This document shows positions 20,783 to 28,631 of a DNA stretch of 64,000 nt, one piece after another (position 1 is the stretch's first letter; the number at the start of each line of letters is the position of its first letter). A model generated the notes under the pieces. The model searched no databases, was not told where the DNA came from, and worked only from the letters and a program-made list of their open reading frames with translations. Location: positions 62,001 through 126,000 of the forward strand of contig NZ_JAUQSZ010000006.1 of NCBI RefSeq assembly GCF_030580995.1, read 5' to 3'. The DNA comes from Sphingomonas immobilis. Its GTDB lineage: Bacteria > Pseudomonadota > Alphaproteobacteria > Sphingomonadales > Sphingomonadaceae. Both the position numbers and the translations under genes were made by a program.

Positions 20783-23590
20783 GTGACAGCGATCAAGGTT
20801 TCAACGTTCGGGAAGCGCGCGCTGCTCACGCTGATGGCGGGGACGATGCTGTCGACCGCCTTTGCTGCCGCCGATGCACAAGGTCCGGGTGGCCGCGGCG
20901 GCCGCCCGCCGCGTGGTGGCGGTGGCCCGCGTGGTGGTGCCGAGAGCCGCCCGGTCGATCTGCCGCCGCCGCCTCCGACGGCCCCGGCGGTCGTCGTCAG
21001 CGATCCCAACGCCAAGAAGATAAACTCGCTGCGCGTCGAGGGATCGCAGCGTATCGAGCCCGATACGGTGTTGTCCTACACGAAGCTGCGCGTCGGCATT
21101 CCGTACAATAACGAATCGCTCGATCAAGCAATCAAGGATCTGCTCGGCAGCGATCTGTTTGCCGACGTGACGATCGATGGTGCCGTATCCGGCGACATCG
21201 TGCTGCACGTCCGTGAGAACCCGATCATCAACCGCGTGATCCTGGAGGGCAACAAGCGCCTGAAGGAAGACAAGATCACCAAGGAGATTAAGCTCAAGCC
21301 GCGCCAGATCTTCACGCGTTCCGCCGTCCGCCAGGACGTCGCGCGCATCGTCGAACTGTATCGCCGCCAGGGCCGCTTCGCCGCCGCGATCGAGCCGAAG
21401 ATGGTCAATCTCGACCAGAACCGCGTCGACGTGGTGTTCGAGATCGACGAGGGACCGAAGTCCAAGGTCCGCCAGATCAACATCATCGGCAACGAGGTGT
21501 TCTCCGATAAGGCGCTGCGTGGTCAGATGGCGACCAAGCAGGCGCGCCTGACGACGATGCTGTCGTCGAATACCAGCTACGACCAGGATCGTCTCGCTTA
21601 CGATCAGCAGAAGATGCGTCAGTTCTACCTGACCAACGGCTACGCCGATTTCCGCGTCACCTCCGCCGTGGCCGAGCTGACGCCGGACAAGAAGGACTTC
21701 ATCATCACGTACGTGGTGGAGGAAGGAAAGCGCTACAAGTTCGGCGACGTCACGGTCGACAGCGACATTCGCGACTTCGACAACAAGAAGCTGGCCACCA
21801 GCCTCGGCATCAAGAAGGGCGATTGGTACAACGCGAAGAAGGTCGAGGATTCTGTCGATGCGCTGAGCCAGTCGGCGGGCCTGTTCGGCTATGCCTTCGC
21901 GGAGGTGAACCCCGAGTTCAACCGCGACAAGGACACGCTGACGATGGGGATCAATTTCCACATCGCCGAAGCAAAACGTACCTATGTCGAGCGCATCAAC
22001 GTGACGGGCAACACGCAGACGCAGGACAAGGTGGTCCGTCGCGAGATCCGTCTCGCCGAGGGCGACGCCTTCAACGATTTCCAGATCAAACGCTCGCAGG
22101 ACCGCATCAATTCGCTGGGCTTCTTCCAGGACAAGTTCGAGATCAAGAAGAGCCAGGGCTCCTCGCCGGATCGCATCATCCTCGATGCCGCGGTCGAGGA
22201 GAAATCGACCGGCGAGCTGTCGCTCTCGGCAGGCTTTTCGAGCCTTGAGCAGTTCATCGTCCAGGCCTCGATCACGCAGCGCAATTTCCGCGGCAAGGGC
22301 CAGGAGCTGCGCGCATCTGTCAATTATTCGAGCTACTCGAAGTCGGTCGAGCTCGGCTTCACCGAGCCGTATCTGTTCGACAAGAACATCGCCATTGGCG
22401 GCGACATCTTCCGCCGCGATTACAACGCCTTCAACTATATCGGCGACCAGCGGCAGACGACCTACACGCAGGTCTCCACCGGCTTCCAGATCCGCGCGGG
22501 CATTCCGCTGACCGAATATTGGTCGCTCGCGGCGCGCTATGGCCTCACCTATGACCAGGTCGGTCTGGACTCCTCGTATTTCAACAGTGCCGGGCAGTGC
22601 GATCCGCTCGTTGCGGGCCGGTATCTCTGCGAGGCGATCGGCAATCGCTGGACGTCGTCGGTCGGCTATTCGATCCTGTTCAGTTCGCTCAACAGTCGAT
22701 TGCGGCCGACTGCGGGCCAGAGCCTGTCGTTTAGCCAGGATTTTGCCGGCCTCGGCGGCGACGTGAAATATCTGCGCACCAAGTTCGAGGCGAGCAAGTT
22801 CGTCAACATCGGCGCGGGATTCATCGGGTCTGCGCGGCTTGAGGGCGGGTACATTTTCTCGCTCGAAGGTGCGAAGGGGGCTGGCGTCGATAAGGTCCGC
22901 ATCACCGACCGCTTCTACCTCGGCGAGCCCGATTTCCGCGGGTTCAACATCCGCGGTGTTGGCCCGCGCGTGACACGCACCGGCTACACGACGGACAGCT
23001 CGGGCAACCAGGTTCTCGTCACTGACCGCAACAGCATCGTCGATGACGCGCTGGGCGGCACCAAATATTACCTCGGCCGTCTGGAAGTCGAGATTCCGCT
23101 CGGCTCCGGCGCGCGTGAGCTCGGGTTGCGGCCGTCGATCTACGTCCAGGCGGGCGCACTGTGGGGGATCACGCGCCCGTTGCCGACGATCGCCAGCGGT
23201 TTCCCCGAGACGATCGATCCGGTAACCGGCCGCAAGACCATCCTGCCGCTGATTCTGCCGGTACTGGCGTCGAATGGACAGGCGCTCTATCAAGTGCCGA
23301 CGACCGACGCGAGCAATCCGGGCCTTACCACGACCTGCGTGGTCGGCTATTCGAGCGCGATCGGCGGGGCCTGTGCAGGCTCCTCGACCAACATTGCGGT
23401 CACCAACTCCACGGCACCGTTCCTCGAACAGTTCCTCGGCGATTCCGCGAGCCCCAGGCTCTCGGTCGGCGCCGGCGTGAACTGGAACTCGCCGTTCGGG
23501 CCACTGCGCATCGACGTTGCCTATGCTTTCCTGAAGCAGCCGGGCGATGATTCCAAACTCATCACATTCAACGTAGGGACACAATTCTGA
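20783..23590 (+). CDS. bamA: Outer membrane assembly factor BamA
   Basis: 935 residues. A signal peptide (FGKRALLTLMAGTMLSTAFA) is followed by a Gly/Arg/Pro-rich linker, five POTRA domains (first at INSLRVEGSQRIEPDTVLSY) and a barrel with the loop-6 motif DFRGFNIRGVGPR. It inserts barrel proteins into the outer membrane. I chose the GTG at 20783 because GGGGTGGG precedes it and the signal peptide then has a normal length. The barrel has two long loops, each with a Cys pair (QCDPLVAGRYLC; CVVGYSSAIGGAC). The stop shares a base with the next ATG. Confidence 0.95.
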   Translation: MTAIKVSTFGKRALLTLMAGTMLSTAFAAADAQGPGGRGGRPPRGGGGPRGGAESRPVDLPPPPPTAPAVVVSDPNAKKINSLRVEGSQRIEPDTVLSYTKLRVGIPYNNESLDQAIKDLLGSDLFADVTIDGAVSGDIVLHVRENPIINRVILEGNKRLKEDKITKEIKLKPRQIFTRSAVRQDVARIVELYRRQGRFAAAIEPKMVNLDQNRVDVVFEIDEGPKSKVRQINIIGNEVFSDKALRGQMATKQARLTTMLSSNTSYDQDRLAYDQQKMRQFYLTNGYADFRVTSAVAELTPDKKDFIITYVVEEGKRYKFGDVTVDSDIRDFDNKKLATSLGIKKGDWYNAKKVEDSVDALSQSAGLFGYAFAEVNPEFNRDKDTLTMGINFHIAEAKRTYVERINVTGNTQTQDKVVRREIRLAEGDAFNDFQIKRSQDRINSLGFFQDKFEIKKSQGSSPDRIILDAAVEEKSTGELSLSAGFSSLEQFIVQASITQRNFRGKGQELRASVNYSSYSKSVELGFTEPYLFDKNIAIGGDIFRRDYNAFNYIGDQRQTTYTQVSTGFQIRAGIPLTEYWSLAARYGLTYDQVGLDSSYFNSAGQCDPLVAGRYLCEAIGNRWTSSVGYSILFSSLNSRLRPTAGQSLSFSQDFAGLGGDVKYLRTKFEASKFVNIGAGFIGSARLEGGYIFSLEGAKGAGVDKVRITDRFYLGEPDFRGFNIRGVGPRVTRTGYTTDSSGNQVLVTDRNSIVDDALGGTKYYLGRLEVEIPLGSGARELGLRPSIYVQAGALWGITRPLPTIASGFPETIDPVTGRKTILPLILPVLASNGQALYQVPTTDASNPGLTTTCVVGYSSAIGGACAGSSTNIAVTNSTAPFLEQFLGDSASPRLSVGAGVNWNSPFGPLRIDVAYAFLKQPGDDSKLITFNVGTQF

Positions 23591-24306
23591 TGAAGACGCT
23601 CAAGGTTATCCTGCTCGGTTGCGCGCTCGCCGCGCCCGCGCTGCTCGCCGCCGGTTCTGCCAACGCCCAGGTTGCGGGTGTGGCCGTCGCCAACCCGGAA
23701 GCCGTGATCCTGGGTGCGAAGGCGCTCGGTACCGCGTTCCAGACGATCGGCACCACGTACAAGCCGCAGCTCGATCAGGCACGCACGCGCCAGACCCAGC
23801 TTGAGGCACAGATCAAGACGCTCAGCGCACCGCTCGATACCAACAAGGACGGCCAGATCTCGCAGGCCGAGCTTCAGGCCGGTCAGGCCGCCAAGAGCCC
23901 GGCGCTGACGCAGATCGAAAATGCGCAGAAGGCCGCGCAGCAGGAAATGTCGCGCCTCACTCAGCCCGCTACGCTGGCGCAGATGTACGCCATCGACCAG
24001 ATCACGCAGAAATATCCGGCCGCGCTCAAGACCGTCGTCGACGCCAAGAAGATCAGCCTGTTGCTCAGCGCGGATTCGGTGATCTTCGGAACGCCTGCCG
24101 TGGACGTGACGGACGACATCCGCACCGCGGTCGACGCCGCCGCCCCGACCGTTCCGGTCACGCCGCCCGCCAACTGGCAGCCGTCGCAGCAGGATGCGCA
24201 GCTGCTCCAGCAGTATTTCCAGATCGCCAACGCCCAGGCTCAGCGCGCGCAGCAGGCTGCTCCGACCCCCGGTGCCAAGCCGACGACGCCGGCCCCGGGC
24301 CGCTGA
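23590..24306 (+). CDS. OmpH/Skp family periplasmic chaperone with an EF-hand-like loop
   Basis: 238 residues. The signal peptide is KVILLGCALAAPALLAAGSA. A Skp-like core follows with VAVANPEAVI, a long helical arm, and TLAQMYAIDQITQKYPAALK at the return. A Pro/Gln/Ala-rich tail ends the protein. Inside the arm, residues 83-94 read DTNKDGQISQAE, an exact match to the 12-residue calcium loop DxNxDGxIxxxE. The family carries unfolded outer-membrane proteins to BamA, encoded just before. The gene lies where skp/ompH is normally found. Confidence 0.88.
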   Translation: MKTLKVILLGCALAAPALLAAGSANAQVAGVAVANPEAVILGAKALGTAFQTIGTTYKPQLDQARTRQTQLEAQIKTLSAPLDTNKDGQISQAELQAGQAAKSPALTQIENAQKAAQQEMSRLTQPATLAQMYAIDQITQKYPAALKTVVDAKKISLLLSADSVIFGTPAVDVTDDIRTAVDAAAPTVPVTPPANWQPSQQDAQLLQQYFQIANAQAQRAQQAAPTPGAKPTTPAPGR

Positions 24307-24321
24307 TCGGGCGCTCGGTAG

Positions 24322-24798
24322 GTGAGTGAAGACGAGGGCCGGGGTGCCACAGGCCCGCTCGATATCGGGCGGGTCTTGGCGGCGCTCCCGCACCGCTATC
24401 CGCTGTTGCTGGTCGACCGTGTCGAGGAGCTGATCCTCGACCGGTCGATCGTCGCGATCAAGGCGGTGACGATGAACGAGCAGTTCTTCCAGGGGCATTT
24501 CCCCGGCCGCCCGATCATGCCGGGCGTGCTCCAGGTCGAGGCGCTGGCGCAGGCGGCGGGCGTGCTCGCGGTCGAGAGCCTGGGCCTCGCAGGATCGGGC
24601 AAGCTCGTTTATTTCATGTCGATCGACGGCGTGAAGTTTCGCAAACCGGTCGAGCCCGGCTGCCTGCTGCGGCTTGAGGTCGAGTTCGTCCAGAAGCGCA
24701 GCCGCGTGTGCAAATTCGCGGGGAAAGCGATGCTCGACGGCGAGATCGCGACCGAATGCGAATTTACCGCGATGATCGCCGACCCGCCCAAGGCGTAG
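24322..24798 (+). CDS. fabZ: 3-hydroxyacyl-ACP dehydratase FabZ
   Basis: 158 residues of the hot-dog fold. [14 protein letters not shown] and the active-site stretch [20 protein letters not shown] hold the catalytic His and Glu. It dehydrates 3-hydroxyacyl-ACP in fatty-acid elongation. The start is a GTG 15 bp after skp. In LPS-making relatives lpxD precedes and lpxA follows this gene; both are absent here. Confidence 0.96.
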   Translation: MSEDEGRGATGPLDIGRVLAALPHRYPLLLVDRVEELILDRSIVAIKAVTMNEQFFQGHFPGRPIMPGVLQVEALAQAAGVLAVESLGLAGSGKLVYFMSIDGVKFRKPVEPGCLLRLEVEFVQKRSRVCKFAGKAMLDGEIATECEFTAMIADPPKA

Positions 24799-24819
24799 CG
24801 ACGCGGTGATTGCGTATCC

Positions 24820-24845
24820 GGCGCGGCTCTGTTAGGGGCCGCGCC
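24820..24845 (+). terminator. Hairpin after fabZ
   Basis: The 8-bp stem GGCGCGGC / GCCGCGCC (24820-24827 with 24838-24845) is followed by TTCG. It is weak as a terminator because there is no T-run. Confidence 0.4.
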
Positions 24846-24890
24846 TTCGCTGCCGGTCGGTAACCGGTGGCTTGACCCGGAGAATTTAAC

Positions 24891-25118
24891 GTGAAGAGCA
24901 ACATCCACCCCGATTATCACACCATCAAGGTGCAGATGACCGACGGCACGACCTTCGAGACCCGCTCGACCTGGGGCAAGGAAGGCGATCTCATGCAGTT
25001 GGAGATCGATCCGCTGGCGCATCCGGCATGGACCGGTGGCAAGGGCCAGATGCTCGACGCGGGCGGCCAGGTGGCGCGCTTCAACAAGCGTTTCGGCGGC
25101 CTCACGCTCAAGAAGTAA
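24891..25118 (+). CDS. rpmE: 50S ribosomal protein bL31
   Basis: 75 residues, start GTG. It begins with [20 protein letters not shown], and the C-terminal part has HPAWTGGKG and RFNKRFGG. It has no cysteine, so it is the zinc-free form of L31. It stands alone between two small hairpins. Confidence 0.95.
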   Translation: MKSNIHPDYHTIKVQMTDGTTFETRSTWGKEGDLMQLEIDPLAHPAWTGGKGQMLDAGGQVARFNKRFGGLTLKK

Positions 25119-25123
25119 GCCGG

Positions 25124-25142
25124 TGCGCGCGTTAAGCGCGCA
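25124..25142 (+). terminator. Short hairpin after rpmE
   Basis: The perfect 7-bp stem TGCGCGC / GCGCGCA around GTTAA lies 6 bp after the stop codon, followed by TTAGGTATAAG. Confidence 0.45.
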
Positions 25143-25199
25143 TTAGGTATAAGTGCTTAGGCTCCCCCTTGCGCTACCCTGGCGCGAGAGGGAGGGGCC

Positions 25200-25553
25200 A
25201 TGCTTGCAGCCGAATTCGAACCCGCCGTCGCCATCGCGCGCGGCTCTCGCCGTGGCAGTCCGCGCGCGCCGGTGTCGCTCGACGCACGCATCGGCCGGGG
25301 TGGGCTCGACCGCACGCTTTGCCGTGTGACCGATATCTCGCTGCACGGCGCACGGCTCCACACCTATTCGCCGCTCGAGGAGGGCGCGATGATCTGGCTG
25401 ACGCTGCCCCAACTCGGCCAGGTCTGCGCGACGATCATGTGGGCCGACGATTTCGTCGCGGGTTGCGTCTTCCACGCGCCGCTCGACGATGAATTGTTCG
25501 CCAAATTCGCGGAGACGCATGCGGTGGCGGAGCGGCCACGCTCGTTCAGCTAG
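25200..25553 (+). CDS. PilZ domain protein
   Basis: 117 residues. The basic N-terminal stretch SRRGSPRAPV and the motif DISLHGARLHTYSP match the RxxxR and [D/N]xSxxG signatures of PilZ, which bind cyclic di-GMP. It is a single domain, so a free effector or adaptor. It ends 5 bp before the convergent kinase gene. The spacing of the arginines is slightly unusual, so ligand binding is inferred, not certain. Confidence 0.8.
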   Translation: MLAAEFEPAVAIARGSRRGSPRAPVSLDARIGRGGLDRTLCRVTDISLHGARLHTYSPLEEGAMIWLTLPQLGQVCATIMWADDFVAGCVFHAPLDDELFAKFAETHAVAERPRSFS

Positions 25554-25557
25554 GCGA

Positions 25558-27924
25558 TCAGCCGAAGATCGCCATCTTCGCCAGCGGCATGTCGCCCGCG
25601 CAGCCTTCGATATTGGCCTTTAGTCCCGGCTGGAAGCGCTTCGCCTGGTCGAGCAATTCGCGCCGTCCTTCCAGTTCACGCATCACCGCCTGCCCGCGCC
25701 GGTAGCTCTCGCACGCCAACGCGCGATCCCCGGCGGCGCGCGCGATATTGCCCATCGTCACCTCCGCCGCGACCAGCCGGTTGAGCGCCGCCGCGCGCCG
25801 TGTCGGGCCCGCCGCCGCCTCAAACAGCGCCAGCACCTGCGTCTGCAGTGCAATCGCCTCGGCATGGCGGCCGTGGGTGGAGGCATTCTGAGATTCGATT
25901 TGACGCACGTTGGCGCCGAACGAGCGCAGCGATATGTCGTTGGCCTCGATCTTCAGCAGCCGTTCGTTGGCGTCGTGCGCGATGGCGATGAAGCGCTTCG
26001 TCTCGGATTCGCGCCCGGCAAGGCCGGTGGCGGTGCCATAGCCGATGTAAGCGTTGTACATGCGCGCGTAGAGCACGACCGGATCGTTGGGCACCGCTGC
26101 TTCGAGCCGGGCGAAGCGCGCCTCGGCATCGAGCAGATGGACGACACCCTCGTCAAGCGCGTCGACCAGATACCCGCGCAGGCCGCGATAATGCGCGGCA
26201 TAGGCGCGGTCGAGCTCGGCCAGCCGCGACGCGCGCATCGCTGAGGGCCACTCCGCGATATCGCTCTCGAGGCGGGATGCGAGCTGCGCGAGCCGGTCGG
26301 GCCGGTTCTGCAGCGTGGCGAGTTCGAGCTGGGCGCGGCGCAGCTTCCGCCGCGCGTCGTGCCATCCCTGCGATCGATCGGCGGGCGCGATCCCCGCGAG
26401 TACCTTTTCGGCCTCCGCCAGCGTCGCGGTGGCGGCGTCGGTCCTGGAATCGCCGTGCGCCTCGATCATTGCGCGCGCGGTCAGCGCCTGGACGAGATCG
26501 GTCGCCGCGACGGGCCCGCCGATCGCACGCAGCATCCCGACGGCGCTCGCGATATTGGCGCGTGCCTGCGCGAGATCCCCCAGATTGGGCTGGGCGGGCA
26601 CGCCCTGCGCGTTGGCGAGCGCGACGAAACCCTGCGCGGCTTCCAGTTTCAGTGCGTCGTCCGCCCCGGCCTTGGCGGCGAGCGCCGAGAGATAGCGTTG
26701 TGCCCGCCCCGCGAGCGACACCCGCGCGGCGGTGTTGCCGACGACGCGCCCGAGCCGCCCGTTGAGATCGAACACCATGTAGCGCGCGAGGCTGCGCAAT
26801 TCCTCGAAACGCGCGGCCTCCGCCCGCTGCGCCGTCTGCGCGCGCGTATAGGCGGCGAGCGTGAGCGCAAGCGCACCGACCAGCAGCAGCGTCGCGGCCG
26901 TGACCGCCGCCGCGCCGAGCCTGTGGCGACCGAGAAACTTGCCGAAGCGGTAACGCTTGCCGCCAGCCACAGCCGAGACCGGAAAGCCACCGTTCCACGC
27001 AGCGACATCGTCGGCGAGCGCGTCTACCGTTGCATAGCGCGCGAGCGGATCGGAGGCGGTAGCGCGCGCGACGATCGCGACAAGTTCGCGGTCGCCCGGC
27101 CCCGGCGGAAGCAGCTTCTCCAGCAGCTTGCCGAGCGAATAGACGTCGGCGGCGGTCGTCACCGCGTTGCTCGTCAGCCGCTCGGGCGCGGCATAGCCGG
27201 GGGTGAGGCTGAGGCTGCCGATCGACGGCGCATCGCCTGCGGGCGCGGCATCGAGCGGGCGGGCGATGCCGAAATCGATCAGCTTCACCACGCCGCCCTG
27301 CGTCACCAGCACGTTCGACGGCGTGAGATCACGGTGAATGACGAGCGCGCGGTGCGCGAAGGCGACCGCCGCGCAGATATCGCAGTAGAGCCGCACGCGC
27401 TGGGCGCGCGACGGTCGATGCTCGGCCACCCAGTCGAGCAGCGGCAGGCCGTCGACATGCTCCATGACGATATAGGGCGACCCGCCCTCGGTCTCGCCGC
27501 CGTCGTAGAGTTGGGCGATATTGGGGTGCGTGAGGCCCGCGAGCGTCTGCCGCTCGCGCTGGAAGCGTTCGACCAGTACCTCGGAAAGCAAACCGGGCTT
27601 GATGATCTTGATCGCCACGACATGGCCGAAATCGCCGGTGTCGCGCTCACCGCGATAGACGGAACCCATGCCGCCGCGCCCGATCCGCTCGACGATGCGA
27701 TACGCGCCGATGCGCTCGGGCGGCAGTTCTTCGTCGAGGGTGCCGATCGCGCCGCCCGTCTCCAGCGCGCTCAGCCGGTCGGCGGCGCGCATCGCCTGCA
27801 GGCGCGCGGCGAGATCGGGCCGGCCCTGCGTCGCCTGCGCGATCCAGGCATCGCGATCCGCCTCGGGCACCTCGAGCGATGCCTCGAACAGCGCGAGCAC
27901 GGTGCGTTCTAGATCGTCGCTCAT
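25558..27924 (-). CDS. Transmembrane Ser/Thr protein kinase with helical-repeat sensor
   Basis: 788 residues. The kinase domain spans about 73-315, with GRGGMGSVY (82-90), VAIK (Lys106), Glu124, HRDLTPSN (197-204), DFG (217-219) and APE (246-248). The catalytic-loop Lys of HRDLKPxN is Thr201 here (ACG instead of AAG). One membrane helix lies at about 337-358. The roughly 430 residues after it are helical and TPR-like, presumably periplasmic. The start overlaps the stop of the sigma gene by 4 bases, so the kinase is its obligate partner in expression. Kinase/ECF pairs of this design are known to act by sigma phosphorylation in other Gram-negatives. Confidence 0.88.
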   Translation of the reverse strand: MSDDLERTVLALFEASLEVPEADRDAWIAQATQGRPDLAARLQAMRAADRLSALETGGAIGTLDEELPPERIGAYRIVERIGRGGMGSVYRGERDTGDFGHVVAIKIIKPGLLSEVLVERFQRERQTLAGLTHPNIAQLYDGGETEGGSPYIVMEHVDGLPLLDWVAEHRPSRAQRVRLYCDICAAVAFAHRALVIHRDLTPSNVLVTQGGVVKLIDFGIARPLDAAPAGDAPSIGSLSLTPGYAAPERLTSNAVTTAADVYSLGKLLEKLLPPGPGDRELVAIVARATASDPLARYATVDALADDVAAWNGGFPVSAVAGGKRYRFGKFLGRHRLGAAAVTAATLLLVGALALTLAAYTRAQTAQRAEAARFEELRSLARYMVFDLNGRLGRVVGNTAARVSLAGRAQRYLSALAAKAGADDALKLEAAQGFVALANAQGVPAQPNLGDLAQARANIASAVGMLRAIGGPVAATDLVQALTARAMIEAHGDSRTDAATATLAEAEKVLAGIAPADRSQGWHDARRKLRRAQLELATLQNRPDRLAQLASRLESDIAEWPSAMRASRLAELDRAYAAHYRGLRGYLVDALDEGVVHLLDAEARFARLEAAVPNDPVVLYARMYNAYIGYGTATGLAGRESETKRFIAIAHDANERLLKIEANDISLRSFGANVRQIESQNASTHGRHAEAIALQTQVLALFEAAAGPTRRAAALNRLVAAEVTMGNIARAAGDRALACESYRRGQAVMRELEGRRELLDQAKRFQPGLKANIEGCAGDMPLAKMAIFG

Positions 27925-28478
27925 TGGTCGATCGGATTGGCGAGGGCGTCGGTCAGCCAGGCCCGCGCGACCTGCCAGCGCCGTTTCACCGTCGGTTCCG
28001 ACATCCCCGTCACCCCGGCGATATCGCCCGTCGTCATTCCCCCGAAATAGCGCATCTCGACCAGCTCCATCAGGCCCTCGTCCAGGGCCTTCAAACGGAT
28101 AAGCGCGGATTCGAGCCGATTCAGATCAAGCCTTTGTCCGCCGTCGATCTGCGTGACGAGCTCGACCTTCTGATGCTGGCGCTTGGCGGACCCTTTGGAG
28201 CGGGCGTGATCGACGAGGATGTGGCGCATCATCCGCGAGGCGAGCGCGACGAAATGCGCGCGGTCGCTGAGCGAGACGCGCTCCATCTGCACCAGCCGCA
28301 GCACCGTTTCGTTGATGATGTCGCCGGTCGAGAGCGAGGAATCGCGCTCCTTGCGGAGGCGCGCGGCGGCGATCTGCGCGAGTTCGGGATAGAGCCGGTG
28401 GATCAGCCGGTCGCGCGCGCCGGTCTCCCCCGTCTGCCAGCGCAGCAGCAACGCATTGGTTTCCGGCCGATGTTCCAT
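27921..28478 (-). CDS. ECF-family RNA polymerase sigma factor, kinase-linked
   Basis: 185 residues. Region 2 covers about 20-95 (STGDIINETVLRL, ASRMMRHILVDHAR) and region 4 about 120-175 (LVEMRYFGGMTTGDIAGVTG, SEPTVKRRWQVARAWL). It resembles the Sig-70_X6/ECF43-like group that pairs with Ser/Thr kinases. No anti-sigma gene is next to it. In region 2.2, the acidic DAED patch of ordinary ECFs is replaced by Ser50-Thr51-Gly-Asp53. I use the ATG at 28478 after GGGGGA; a TTG stands right before it. The autotransporter gene diverges from it across 153 bp. Confidence 0.88.
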   Translation of the reverse strand: MEHRPETNALLLRWQTGETGARDRLIHRLYPELAQIAAARLRKERDSSLSTGDIINETVLRLVQMERVSLSDRAHFVALASRMMRHILVDHARSKGSAKRQHQKVELVTQIDGGQRLDLNRLESALIRLKALDEGLMELVEMRYFGGMTTGDIAGVTGMSEPTVKRRWQVARAWLTDALANPIDQ

Positions 28479-28631
28479 CAATTCCCCCGGACCGAAAGCG
28501 TAGCGGCGCAGTCGGGCGATTCAATGCGATTCGAAAAAGATACGTCCCGGCGTGATCCGGTTTCGCGCTTTTCGTCGCTTTACCTGGAGAGAGGGGGCGA
28601 GGGGCCTCCCGCATCACACGGGGACTGCTTC

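Noticed and set aside
20801..23584. A 927-codon open frame on the minus strand
   Set aside because: It is the antisense shadow of bamA, and the barrel and POTRA motifs are all on the plus strand.
26359..27912. A 517-codon plus-strand frame opposite the kinase gene
   Set aside because: The kinase motifs on the minus strand explain the region.
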